Part shown: positions 23,998-33,754 of the stretch, piece after piece | Layout of the letters: each line of letters opens with the position of its first letter | Position numbering within the stretch: position 1 is the first letter of the stretch | Assembly: GCA_015488295.1 (NCBI GenBank) | Contig: WFOC01000087.1 | Span: 1 to 35,817, forward strand | DNA: 35,817 bases | Reading direction: 5' to 3' | Origin: Gammaproteobacteria bacterium | Lineage (GTDB): Bacteria > Pseudomonadota > Gammaproteobacteria > SZUA-229 | Made by a program: the position numbers and the translations under genes | Notes under the pieces: model-generated | Seen by the model: the letters and a program-made list of their open reading frames with translations, nothing else | The model's database searches: none | What the model was told of the DNA's origin: nothing

Positions 23998-25757
23998 ATA
24001 GTGCGTTAACCCTGCCTTCACTGCTTCTGATCCCGGTTTTGCCGCTATTGCTTGCGATTGCCCTGATGCTACCGCCGCTGCGCCGGTTTGCTCTGTGGTT
24101 CGCGCCGTGGGCGGCATTGCCCGCGCTTGTGGTTTCGCTGTTGATGGTGCCCGGTGTTAGTGTCGAGCTGCCCTGGCTGTTGTTCGGTAGTTATCTGGGG
24201 TTTGATGAGACGGCAGGAGTCTTTTTGTTTTTTACTGCACTGCTGTGGCTGGTTGCGGGTGTTTATAGCACGGGTTATTTTTCTGAATCCTGTTCGCGGG
24301 CGTGGTTTTTAAGCTGGTTCCTGCTGGCCATGGCGGGCAATCTGGGTTTGATCGTGGCGCAGGACATGGTGCTTTTTTACACCTTTTTTACCTTGATGAG
24401 TTTTGCATCATACGGCCTGGTGATTTTTCAGCGCACGCCTGAAGCCTTACGCGCCGGGCGGATCTACATCATACTGGCGGTGCTGGGTGAGGTGATGTTG
24501 TTTGCTGCGCTGGTGCTGGCTGCACGGGCTGCCGGCAGTATCGAATTTGTGGCGGTGCAAAGTGCGCTGGCAGAGGCTGCATTACGGGACTGGATTATCG
24601 GGCTGATGCTGCTTGGTTTTGGTATCAAGGCAGGCGTGATTGGTTTGCACGTCTGGCTGCCTCTGGCACATCCGGTGGCACCAACGCCGGCCAGTGCGGT
24701 TCTTTCAGGTGCGATGATTTCAGCCGGTCTGCTGGGCTGGTTACGTGTGCTGCCACTGGGGGAGCTTGCTTTGCCCGGCTGGGGCGGGGTGGTGCTGGCT
24801 GCCGGTTTGCTGGCGATTTTTTATGCGGCGTTTGTCGGCCTGTTGCAGCGCGATGCCAAAACGGTGCTGGCCTATTCCAGCATCAGTACCATGGGTGTTA
24901 TGACCGCTGCGCTGGGTCTCGGTTTTATTGCGCCGGAAAACTGGCCGCTTATTCTGGCCGCCATTCTGGTTTATGCCCTGCAACACGGTCTGGCTAAAGC
25001 GGCATTGTTCCTCGGTGTTGATATGGTGACTGCGGCACCGGTGTCGAAGTGGCAGCGTTATCTGTTAATTGCTGGCCTGCTGCTTCCGGCCCTGTCGCTG
25101 GCGGGGGCACCGATGACCAGCGGCATGATCGCTAAATATCTTTTGCATGTGCAGGCCGCTTCGGTTGCTTCATTCTGGGCTGGCTGGCTGCAGGTTCTGC
25201 TGCCCTGGAGTTCGGTGGCAACCTGCCTGTTGATGGCGCGTTTTCTGTATCTGGTATGGCCACGGCAGCGCGCCGGCTCGGTCGTGGTTGTAAAAACCCG
25301 GATGATGTGGCTGTCATGGACAGTGCTGTTTATGGTGGTGGTTCTGAGTCCGGGTTTTCTTCCATTTTCGGCGGCGGAAGGTTTGTGGTTGCCGGAAAAA
25401 CTGGCAGGTGCTTTATGGCCGGTGGTTTTTGCTGGCGGCCTGGCGGCGGTTATTTACTGGCTGGCAAAACACGGCAAGTGGCCTTTTCATTTTCGCATTG
25501 CTTCGGGTGATATATTGCTGCCTGTGGAGAGAGTGCTCTGGCCGGTTCTGCATGCGATGATGTTACGCAGTTACCGGACATTGTTTAAGCGCCGGTTTTT
25601 ATTGTCGATATACAGGCGTGTCGGGCAGTGTTATTCCGGGCTGGTGTTTCTGCTGGAGGCGGGTGAGAATGGCTTCAGGCGGTGGGCTGTTGGTGCATCG
25701 CTGTTTCTGGTGCTGGTTATGATTTTCATGTTTCTGGCCTGGCAAATTATTTTTTAA
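23994..25757 (+). CDS. NuoL/M/N-type antiporter subunit, third divergent copy
   Basis: A 587-residue protein, the longest of the three, with about 15 to 16 helices and a 100-residue C-terminal extension ending in a hydrophobic helix. It keeps Lys212 (GFGIKAGVIGLHVWLPLAHP, a HyfB/HycC-like wording) and QHGLAKAALFL. The helix-5 Glu of its paralogs is replaced by Thr133 (YTFFTLMSF), and the helix-8 Lys by Ser243 (AMISAGL). I chose the GTG at 23994, which overlaps the previous stop (GTGA); the frame is open to an ATG at 23958, which would add 12 residues. It may be a structural or regulatory partner rather than a full pump. Followed by about 196 bases with no gene. Confidence 0.85.
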   Translation: MNSALTLPSLLLIPVLPLLLAIALMLPPLRRFALWFAPWAALPALVVSLLMVPGVSVELPWLLFGSYLGFDETAGVFLFFTALLWLVAGVYSTGYFSESCSRAWFLSWFLLAMAGNLGLIVAQDMVLFYTFFTLMSFASYGLVIFQRTPEALRAGRIYIILAVLGEVMLFAALVLAARAAGSIEFVAVQSALAEAALRDWIIGLMLLGFGIKAGVIGLHVWLPLAHPVAPTPASAVLSGAMISAGLLGWLRVLPLGELALPGWGGVVLAAGLLAIFYAAFVGLLQRDAKTVLAYSSISTMGVMTAALGLGFIAPENWPLILAAILVYALQHGLAKAALFLGVDMVTAAPVSKWQRYLLIAGLLLPALSLAGAPMTSGMIAKYLLHVQAASVASFWAGWLQVLLPWSSVATCLLMARFLYLVWPRQRAGSVVVVKTRMMWLSWTVLFMVVVLSPGFLPFSAAEGLWLPEKLAGALWPVVFAGGLAAVIYWLAKHGKWPFHFRIASGDILLPVERVLWPVLHAMMLRSYRTLFKRRFLLSIYRRVGQCYSGLVFLLEAGENGFRRWAVGASLFLVLVMIFMFLAWQIIF

Positions 25758-25953
25758 AATCGCACGGGTTTTTGACCTGGGCAACTATTCTTCCGGAAAT
25801 TTTTAATACATTGGAGGAATGTACTATACAGTCGTCGAGGCTTTGTTGTTTTAGAGGGGAAATGGCATTGCTACGTTAATTCAGATTGAAGTCGTTTGGT
25901 GTGCTGGTTGGGGCTTTGAATGATTCGTCAAACTTTAGGCAAGTGGGGATGTT
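25758..25953. other. Intergenic region between antiporter operon and usp gene
   Basis: No convincing gene or hairpin terminator is visible. A TATACA hexamer at about 25824 could be a -10 box but has no good -35 partner. A GGAGG motif sits directly against an ATG of an 11-codon frame, too close for normal initiation. The usp gene therefore probably has its own weak or activator-dependent promoter here. Confidence 0.3.
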
Positions 25954-26916
25954 ATGCAAAGATTTAAAAATATTCTTCTTTTTTGTGATTTTGAAAGCAA
26001 GCAGAATCAGGCTGTGTCACGCGCTGTGTCGCTGGCCAGCCAGAACCAGGCGAAACTGACGGTGATGTCGGTGGTTAAAGAGGTGCCCTCAAACATGGGC
26101 ATGGCGATTACCGTGATTTCCCCTGATGAGCTTTTCCGGATGGTGATTGAAGGCAGCCAGGAAAAAGTGGATGCGCTGGTTGAGGACATCAGGAAGCAGG
26201 GTGTTGATGTGGCATCGGTGGTGCTCACCGGTACGCCTTTTATCGAAATTATCCGCCAGGTATTACGCGGTAAACATGATCTGGTGATTATGGCGGCGGA
26301 AGGCAAAGGCGGCATCAAGCAACGTTTGTTTGGTAGCACCTCCATGCACCTGATGCGAAAATGTCCCTGCCCGGTGTGGGTGGTGAAACCGGCAAAACGC
26401 ACCAAATACAAAAAAATCATGGCGGCGGTGGATGTTACCAATGATTTTCCTGATGATAATAATCGAGGCTCGCTTAATCCGCTGATTATGGAGCTGGCCA
26501 GTTCGCTGGCGCGTATGGATGATAGTGAGCTGCACGTTGTTCAGGTGTGGTCGGTATACGGCGAAGGTTATATGCAGGTGCGTGGCAATATGAGTGACGA
26601 GTCACTTCAGGAGCTGCGTAGAAAAAACAAACACGAATACGCCACCCGACTGGATCGTCTGCTGTCCAGTGTGGACATGAAAGGTATTATCAGTCACCGT
26701 CACATGCCCCGGGATATGGATATTCCCAAAGCGATTATCAAGCTGGAGAAGAAAAAAGCCATCGACCTGCTGGTCATGGGTACGGTTTGTCGTACCGGGC
26801 TTTCCGGTTTTATTATCGGCAATACAGCAGAGAAAGTGTTGAGCGAAGTGAACTGCTCGGTGCTCACCGTCAAGCCTGAGGGTTTTGTTACGCCGGTTAC
26901 TCTGGAAGATGAATGA
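25954..26916 (+). CDS. Tandem universal stress protein, UspE-like
   Basis: A 320-residue cytoplasmic protein with two Usp domains (about 1-150 and 155-310). In domain one the nucleotide loop reads AAEGKGGIKQRLFGST, matching the family's G-2x-G-9x-G(S/T) except that the first Gly is Ala. In domain two it reads GTVCRTGLSGFIIGNTAEKVL, nearly the UspE wording GTVGRTG..GNTAE, with Cys at the second Gly and Asn at the last position, as in UspE. These changes suggest weak or no ATP binding in domain two. Related UspE proteins help survival in stationary phase and under DNA damage. It is transcribed separately from the antiporter operon (196-base gap) and is convergent with waaA. Confidence 0.87.
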   Translation: MQRFKNILLFCDFESKQNQAVSRAVSLASQNQAKLTVMSVVKEVPSNMGMAITVISPDELFRMVIEGSQEKVDALVEDIRKQGVDVASVVLTGTPFIEIIRQVLRGKHDLVIMAAEGKGGIKQRLFGSTSMHLMRKCPCPVWVVKPAKRTKYKKIMAAVDVTNDFPDDNNRGSLNPLIMELASSLARMDDSELHVVQVWSVYGEGYMQVRGNMSDESLQELRRKNKHEYATRLDRLLSSVDMKGIISHRHMPRDMDIPKAIIKLEKKKAIDLLVMGTVCRTGLSGFIIGNTAEKVLSEVNCSVLTVKPEGFVTPVTLEDE

Positions 26917-26918
26917 GT

Positions 26919-26957
26919 CGCCAGCTCGCCAGGGCCTGAGCGATGATTCAGCTGGCG
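26919..26957. terminator. Hairpin between convergent usp and waaA genes
   Basis: CGCCAGCT (26919-26926) and AGCTGGCG (26950-26957) form a perfect 8-bp stem with a 23-base loop. It begins three bases past the usp stop and ends inside the last waaA codons. Neither side has a T-run, so it would be a poor intrinsic terminator; it may shape or stabilise the two 3' ends. Confidence 0.3.
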
Positions 26958-28174
26958 GCCTGTATGATGTCAGTGTATTTTTGCAGGATTTTTTCTGCCT
27001 GCCCGGTTAGCTGCGAGCTGTTGTTCTGTAAAGTCTCGCGGCTTTCTTTTTCGTCCAGAAGTTTTTTTAAGGCCGCTGTCAGCGCTTCCACTGAAGCCAG
27101 CTGCATAATGGCTTCCTGTTTTTTCATCAGGGCGAGTTCCTGCCTGAAATTTTCCATATACGGCCCGGTAATGATGGCGCGTCTGTAACGTGCCGGTTCC
27201 AGAATATTGTGCCCGCCTACCGGCACAAACGAGCCGCCCATGATGACCAGCTTTGCCCTGGCGAAATAGTTTTTCAGCTCGCCTACCGTGTCGAGCAGAA
27301 ATACCTCGGTGGTTTTGCTGATGCTTTCATGCTTGCTTCTTTGTGCCAGCTCGCGGCATGACAGTTGCCTGATGATGCTACCTGCGCGTTCAGGGTGCCG
27401 GGGGGCGATGATCAGCAGTTCATCGCGGTTCAGCTTTTTCCAGTGCCTGTAAATCTGTGCTTCTTCGTTCTCGTGGGTGGAGGCGACGAGCACATATTCT
27501 CTTTCTACTGAAAAATCATTTTCTGCTGTTGTCTGCTGCTCGTCGAGCACGGAAGTGAATTTTAAATTGCCAGCGGTGCTTATGATGTTTTTATCTGCGC
27601 CCAGTTGTGCATAAGACAGCGCATCTTCTTCCGAGCGTGCTGATATGCTGCTCACTTTTGACAGCGCGGTTTTCAGCAGGGCCTTGATCCAGGGTTTTGC
27701 TGTGGTGGTCTTGCTGGATAAACGCGCGTTTATCATGTGTATGGCAATGCCGTTATCGTGGCAGACAGAAAACAGGTTGGGCCATATTTCTGTTTCCATT
27801 ATGAACAGCGAAGCGGGTTTTGTTTTGTTGATAAAGCGTTTGATGGCGCTGACCCAGTCGAAAGGCAGATAGCTGTGAAACAGGTAATCAAGGTTTTGCT
27901 GGGTGATGATTTTTCCGCCGGTGACGGTGTTGCTGGTGATGATGAATTTTAATGCCGGATTTTTCCTGTGCAGGTCTTTCAGCAGTGGCAGCAGAGTGAT
28001 GACTTCACCCACCGAAGCGCAATGAAACCACAGACTGTTTTCAGGTAGCTGGTTGTAACCGAAACCAAGCCGCTGGCGAAAATAGCGCGGGCTTTTTGCG
28101 CGAATCGACTGCCCCAGAATATACGCTGCCAGAAGCGGGCTGAGGGCGATAAGCAGGAGTCGATAAATGCGCAT
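26948..28174 (-). CDS. waaA: Kdo transferase (lipid IVA 3-deoxy-manno-octulosonic acid transferase)
   Basis: Attaches Kdo from CMP-Kdo to lipid IVA at the inner membrane. The 408-residue protein has an N-terminal membrane anchor (RLLLIALSPLLAAYIL), the catalytic HCASVGEV motif with Glu57, FIMETEIWPNL, and the CMP-binding VASTHENEE and IIAPRHPERA segments, followed by MGGSFVPVGGHNILEPARY near residue 320. Whether it adds one or two Kdo units cannot be read, but the KdkA-like kinase in the window fits a one-Kdo core. Its ATG is one base downstream of the acyltransferase stop, so it is the last gene of the pcm-to-waaA unit. Confidence 0.93.
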   Translation of the reverse strand: MRIYRLLLIALSPLLAAYILGQSIRAKSPRYFRQRLGFGYNQLPENSLWFHCASVGEVITLLPLLKDLHRKNPALKFIITSNTVTGGKIITQQNLDYLFHSYLPFDWVSAIKRFINKTKPASLFIMETEIWPNLFSVCHDNGIAIHMINARLSSKTTTAKPWIKALLKTALSKVSSISARSEEDALSYAQLGADKNIISTAGNLKFTSVLDEQQTTAENDFSVEREYVLVASTHENEEAQIYRHWKKLNRDELLIIAPRHPERAGSIIRQLSCRELAQRSKHESISKTTEVFLLDTVGELKNYFARAKLVIMGGSFVPVGGHNILEPARYRRAIITGPYMENFRQELALMKKQEAIMQLASVEALTAALKKLLDEKESRETLQNNSSQLTGQAEKILQKYTDIIQAAS

Positions 28175-28175
28175 G

Positions 28176-29108
28176 TTACTGGTAGAGACTGGGCTTGCCG
28201 TCAGGCTGCTTTTTGAAGCGCTTGTGTGACCAGAGATATTGTTCGGGGTTCTGGTAGATCATGTTCTCGATGGTTTTGTTGACGCGAGCGCTGTCGGCTT
28301 TGATATCATCGCTGGGAAAATTCTCCAGTGCCGGCAGCACGATCAGTTTATAACCTCTGCCTTTTTCCAGACGCACCGGGTAAAACGGCACCACTGCTGC
28401 ACCGGTCATACGTGCCATTTTTGCGGTGGCGGTCAGTGTAGAAGCGATGCCACCAAGAAACGGTGTGAACACGATGTCCTGATCGGCGAAATCCTGATCC
28501 GGACCGAACCAGGTGGCGTGGCCTTTTTTCAGACCGCGAATGAAAGCGCGCACGTTGCGGGTTTCGATCAGCTCGTCACCCATTTTTGAGCGGTAATGCA
28601 CCATGATGGCGTTGAACAGCGGGTCGTGTGCTTTTTTGAAAACCGCGTTGTATTTATCCAGGTACAGGCTGATTAGCCGGCCCCCCATTTCTACCGTGGT
28701 GAAATGGCCGGTGAGTAAAATCACGCCTTTGTTTTTTGCCATCGCTTTATCGAGGTGTTCCCTGCCTTCGATCTGGCACTGTTTTTTCAGGGCTTTGTCT
28801 GTTTTAAACCAGGCGGTGCCCATTTCGAAGATCGACAGTCCCAGGCTTTTGAAAGATTTTTTGGCGAGGTCGTTGATTTGTTTGTCGCTATAGTCCGGGT
28901 AGGCCTGTTTTAAATTGATGCAGGCGATGCGTCGTCGTGAGGGCACGAAGCGGTAAATCAACATGCCCAGTGCAGGGCCGATGATGTGGGTGATGGATGT
29001 CGGCAGGTAGGAGCTCAGTCGTAGCATGCCGATGGCGAACCACATCGGCCAGTGTCTGGGAGCCAGGTAAGAACGGAACTGCAGTGACTTATCGATTTTT
29101 TTGTTCAC
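28176..29108 (-). CDS. Lipid A late acyltransferase (LpxL/HtrB family)
   Basis: Adds a secondary acyl chain from acyl-ACP to lipid A precursor at the inner membrane. The 310-residue protein has an N-terminal hydrophobic region (MWFAIGMLRL), the catalytic H-x4-E box as HFTTVE (His135, Glu140), FGPDQDF and GAAVVPFYPVR, then QYLWSHKRFKKQPDG, the typical C-terminal box of this family. LpxL, LpxM and LpxP cannot be separated by eye; as the only visible copy and next to waaA it is likely LpxL-type. It lies 66 bases after tolC with no hairpin between, so it may share the transcript. Confidence 0.87.
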   Translation of the reverse strand: MNKKIDKSLQFRSYLAPRHWPMWFAIGMLRLSSYLPTSITHIIGPALGMLIYRFVPSRRRIACINLKQAYPDYSDKQINDLAKKSFKSLGLSIFEMGTAWFKTDKALKKQCQIEGREHLDKAMAKNKGVILLTGHFTTVEMGGRLISLYLDKYNAVFKKAHDPLFNAIMVHYRSKMGDELIETRNVRAFIRGLKKGHATWFGPDQDFADQDIVFTPFLGGIASTLTATAKMARMTGAAVVPFYPVRLEKGRGYKLIVLPALENFPSDDIKADSARVNKTIENMIYQNPEQYLWSHKRFKKQPDGKPSLYQ

Positions 29109-29174
29109 TTTTATTGTTCAGCGGCATCAGTGTCCGTTCGGCTTGTTTTTGCTTTGTGTGCCCGAGCTGTTTTT

Positions 29175-30533
29175 TTAGAATTCTGATTTTTTTGGTATCA
29201 GCCATTTGTTGATCTGGTCGATGTCTTTTGCTGACAGCATACCGGCGATGCGTTTTAGTTCGAGCGCGTTTTTCAGGTAGGTATAACGCGCTACATAATA
29301 GTCACGCTGGCTGCTGTACAGCAGGCGCTGTGATAATAAAACGTCAACGCTGGTGCGGGTGCCGGCATCGTAACCGGCCAGTGTGGCATCCAGTGAGGTC
29401 TGGGTTGAGATGACCGCCTGTTTTCTGGCTTTTACGGTGGCGATGTCTGCCTGCACGCTCAAATAAGCGCTGCGAGCCAGCGCGATGGTACGGCGCTTTT
29501 CGGCTTCATGCAGGGCTTTTGCCTGGTCGAGTTCAGAGGCTTTTTGACGGATGGTTGAACTGGTGAAGCCGCCCTGGTAAATCGGAATGTCCAGTGACAG
29601 CAGCACTTTTGCATCGGTGCTGGTGTTGGCCGGAAACAGGAAGCCGGAGAAATTTCGTTCTTCGGAATTTGTCACGCCATAAGACGCGTTCAGGCTTAGT
29701 GTCGGCTGGTGCCCGCCCTTGCTGGCATCGTAGGCGCTTTGTGCGGCATCAACAGAATATTTGGCTGACAGTAGTTTGAAGTTTCGCTGCAGGGCCTTTT
29801 CCTGCCAGGCATCGATGTCCATCGGCTCGGGGATGACCAGCGGGGTGTCATCGCTGACAATATCCAGTTTTTCCGGATAGGTGTTAATGATGACGCGCAG
29901 TGCTTCACGTTTGTTCGACAGGTTGTTGATGGCGATGATTTCATCAGCGGCGGCGATGTCGTAACTTGCCTGCTGCTCTTTCACGTCAGTGATGGCTGAC
30001 AGGCCGACATTAAAGCGCTCCTTGCTTTGTTCCAGCTGTTTGCCGATGGCTTTCTTTTCGGCGCTGGCGGTTTCCAGGGTGTCGATGGCGGTGAGCACAT
30101 CAAAGTAGGCGGTGGAAACGCGGATGATGACATCTTGCTTGGCTGCTTCCAGATCGGCCACTGCTTTGGCGACGATGGCATCGGACTGGTCCAGTTTGTC
30201 AAAAACGGATTTGTTGTAGATAACCTGGTTCAGATTCAGCGAATAGCCATCGCTGTTATTTTTAGACGTGAATACCTGACCGGCACGGTCGGTTTCATTG
30301 GTGCCGCGTTGCACGAAAGCGTTAAAACCGATCTGCGGCAGGATGGCAGCGGTGCTTTGTGACGAGGCTTCAGTGGCTGCCAGGTACGATGCGTAGGCTG
30401 CCTGATAAGTGGTGTCGTATTGCTGGGCGAGTTGTAGGGCTTCGTTCAGATCAAGCGCGGCAGAGGTGTTTGCCATCGAGCACAGAAATAAGCCAATAGC
30501 ACTTTGTCGTAGAAATTTCATTTTATTTTTCAT
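29175..30533 (-). CDS. tolC: Outer membrane efflux channel TolC
   Basis: Trimeric outer-membrane channel for multidrug efflux and type I secretion. A 452-residue protein with a signal peptide (MKNKMKFLRQSAIGLFLCSMANTSAA, cut near ALDLNEA), then two OEP repeats. Typical pieces are LNEALQLAQQYDTTYQAA, LPQIGFNAF, LNLNQVIYNKS and, in the second half, LSLDIPIYQGGFTSSTIRQ and AGTRTSVDVLLSQRLLYSSQRDY. The start is the ATG at 30533; a TTG three bases earlier is in frame. It begins six bases after the rhodanese stop with no ribosome binding site, so coupling is likely. No inner-membrane pump is nearby. Confidence 0.9.
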   Translation of the reverse strand: MKNKMKFLRQSAIGLFLCSMANTSAALDLNEALQLAQQYDTTYQAAYASYLAATEASSQSTAAILPQIGFNAFVQRGTNETDRAGQVFTSKNNSDGYSLNLNQVIYNKSVFDKLDQSDAIVAKAVADLEAAKQDVIIRVSTAYFDVLTAIDTLETASAEKKAIGKQLEQSKERFNVGLSAITDVKEQQASYDIAAADEIIAINNLSNKREALRVIINTYPEKLDIVSDDTPLVIPEPMDIDAWQEKALQRNFKLLSAKYSVDAAQSAYDASKGGHQPTLSLNASYGVTNSEERNFSGFLFPANTSTDAKVLLSLDIPIYQGGFTSSTIRQKASELDQAKALHEAEKRRTIALARSAYLSVQADIATVKARKQAVISTQTSLDATLAGYDAGTRTSVDVLLSQRLLYSSQRDYYVARYTYLKNALELKRIAGMLSAKDIDQINKWLIPKKSEF

Positions 30534-30539
30534 CAATAG

Positions 30540-30860
30540 TTAATAGGTTGCCATTTGTTTGTCGACCTTTTTTGCCCACTGGTCAACACCGCCGGATAAA
30601 TTGATGATATTGCTGAAGCCGGCGTGTTCCAGATAGCGCCCGACACTTCGGCTGCGGATGCCGTGATGGCAAATGACCACGATTTCACGTTCAGCATCAA
30701 GTGAATCAATTTTTGCCGGAATCTGAGACATGGGGATTAAAATGCTGTTTTCAATCTTGCAGACATCAAATTCCCAGGGCTGGCGAACATCGAGCAGCAA
30801 AGGTTGTGTCTTACAGCTCTCAAGATGCGCCTGCAATTGCAGCGCACTAAATTCACGCAT
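30540..30860 (-). CDS. Rhodanese-like domain protein (single domain)
   Basis: A 106-residue single-domain sulfurtransferase-type protein, probably cytoplasmic. DVRQPWEFDVCKI (24-36) and the active-site loop CHHGIRSR (64-71) with Cys64 are standard, followed by GFSNIINLSGGVDQWAKKVD. The loop is closest to GlpE/PspE-like short rhodaneses. The natural sulfur donor is unknown. It sits between pcm (17-base gap) and tolC (six-base gap), a neighbourhood I recall from other gammaproteobacteria. Its role there is not established. Confidence 0.88.
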   Translation of the reverse strand: MREFSALQLQAHLESCKTQPLLLDVRQPWEFDVCKIENSILIPMSQIPAKIDSLDAEREIVVICHHGIRSRSVGRYLEHAGFSNIINLSGGVDQWAKKVDKQMATY

Positions 30861-30877
30861 GATTTATCGCTGCGTCC

Positions 30878-31540
30878 CTAAAATTCAAATTTTTGTTCGA
30901 CAGGTTGAATTATTGGTTCGATGCTGGTTTCGAACAGGGTTTCGTCCTGCCACTCATTCTTGCCGGTGCGGGTGATGCGGTGTGCAGTCATGACCGGCGC
31001 TTCGCCGACCACAACAAACATTCTGCCGCCGGTTGTCAGCAGTTTTTTATAACTATCGGGAATGCTTTTCATGGCGGCGGAGATGATGATGACATCGTAA
31101 CTGGTTTTTTGCTGCCAGCCTTCGGAGGCATCGCCGCTGACCAGATTGACGTTGTTGATGCCCAGCGCGTTCAGGTTTTTCTCGGCCATCGCGGTCAGGT
31201 CTTCGTTGATATCAACGCTGTCGACGTGGCGGCCCAGCTTCGCCAAACAGGCGGTGAGGTAGCCGCTGCCGGTGCCGATCTCCAGAATCAGGTCGTCTTC
31301 GCAAATATTCATTTCCTGCAGGATGCGACCTTCGATGATGGGCTTGGACATATTGCAGACGTGGTCTTCGTACTGGCCGAGTGGAATACGGGTATCGACA
31401 TAAGCCAGATTTTTGTATTCGTTCGGGGTGAACTGCTCACGCGGAATTTCGCTGATTACCGCCAGTACACGTGGGTCGAGTACGTCCCATGGGCGCACCT
31501 GCTGTTCAACCATATTAAATCGCGCTTTTTCGAAGTCCAT
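30878..31540 (-). CDS. Protein-L-isoaspartate O-methyltransferase family
   Basis: SAM-dependent methyltransferase of the PCMT fold, normally repairing isoaspartyl residues in aged proteins. The 220-residue protein has MVEQQVRPWDVLD, the SAM loop LEIGTGSGYLTACLA (86-100), SVDINEDL and VVVGEAP. The usual substrate-gripping TISQPYMVAxMTELL is changed to CNMSKPIIEGRILQEM (62-77), a divergence shared by the copy found next to tolC in several proteobacteria, so substrate may differ from canonical Pcm. A Shine-Dalgarno-like AAGG lies seven to eight bases before the ATG. First gene of the unit running to waaA. Confidence 0.85.
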   Translation of the reverse strand: MDFEKARFNMVEQQVRPWDVLDPRVLAVISEIPREQFTPNEYKNLAYVDTRIPLGQYEDHVCNMSKPIIEGRILQEMNICEDDLILEIGTGSGYLTACLAKLGRHVDSVDINEDLTAMAEKNLNALGINNVNLVSGDASEGWQQKTSYDVIIISAAMKSIPDSYKKLLTTGGRMFVVVGEAPVMTAHRITRTGKNEWQDETLFETSIEPIIQPVEQKFEF

Positions 31541-31577
31541 AAATCGCCTTCATGTTTGATCGATTAGAAAGGCAGTC

Positions 31578-31583
31578 ATTCTA
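31578..31583 (-). promoter_or_regulatory. Possible -10 box for pcm-to-waaA unit
   Basis: On the minus strand this reads TAGAAT about 38 bases upstream of the pcm ATG. The -35 region is poor. It overlaps the outer arm of a short CTACC/GGTAG inverted repeat. Confidence 0.25.
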
Positions 31584-31645
31584 CCCTGAGATGGCCGGCG
31601 AAGGTAGTTTTTCAGTGAAAAACGGTGTTGCCCGTTATAAGCAAA

Positions 31646-31711
31646 GTAGGTCGGGCATTGCCCGACATTGGGGCGTTTAAGCTGTATTTTGTCGGGCAAT
31701 GCCCGACCTAC
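31646..31711. repeat. Second paired REP-like palindrome (BIME-like), GTAG-headed
   Basis: The left unit (31646-31666) starts GTAGGTCGGGCA and ends TGCCCGAC; the right unit (31691-31711) is GTCGGGCAATGCCCGACCTAC, its near-exact reverse complement. Each unit is itself a hairpin (GTCGGGCA pairing with TGCCCGAC). The architecture equals that at 15759-15842 but the palindrome bases differ (TCGGGC instead of GTGGGC), so it belongs to a related but separate family. It lies between divergent promoters. Confidence 0.72.
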
Positions 31712-31790
31712 ACACTATGGGCAAAATACCGTAGTTTTAGGGGGGGGTGACTTTAAACTTACAACTTATAACTTTTTATAACAGGGCTAA

Positions 31791-33743
<1,953 letters not shown>

Positions 33744-33754
33744 GCGCGGGTATT

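Noticed and set aside
25813-25851. Eleven-codon frame behind GGAGG upstream of the usp gene
   Set aside because: The GGAGG is only one or two bases from the ATG, too close for initiation, and it does not overlap the usp start.
31581-31612. CTGAGA followed by CCGGCGAAGG, resembling fragments of a TPP riboswitch before thiC
   Set aside because: Only nine bases separate the two pieces where about 50 are needed, and it lies upstream of the likely promoter. It is better read as part of a small CTACC/GGTAG hairpin with a T5 tail.
31740-31747. Run of eight G as a phase-variation tract
   Set aside because: It lies about 50 bases upstream of the thiC -10 and not in a coding frame or promoter spacer; length change would have no obvious effect.
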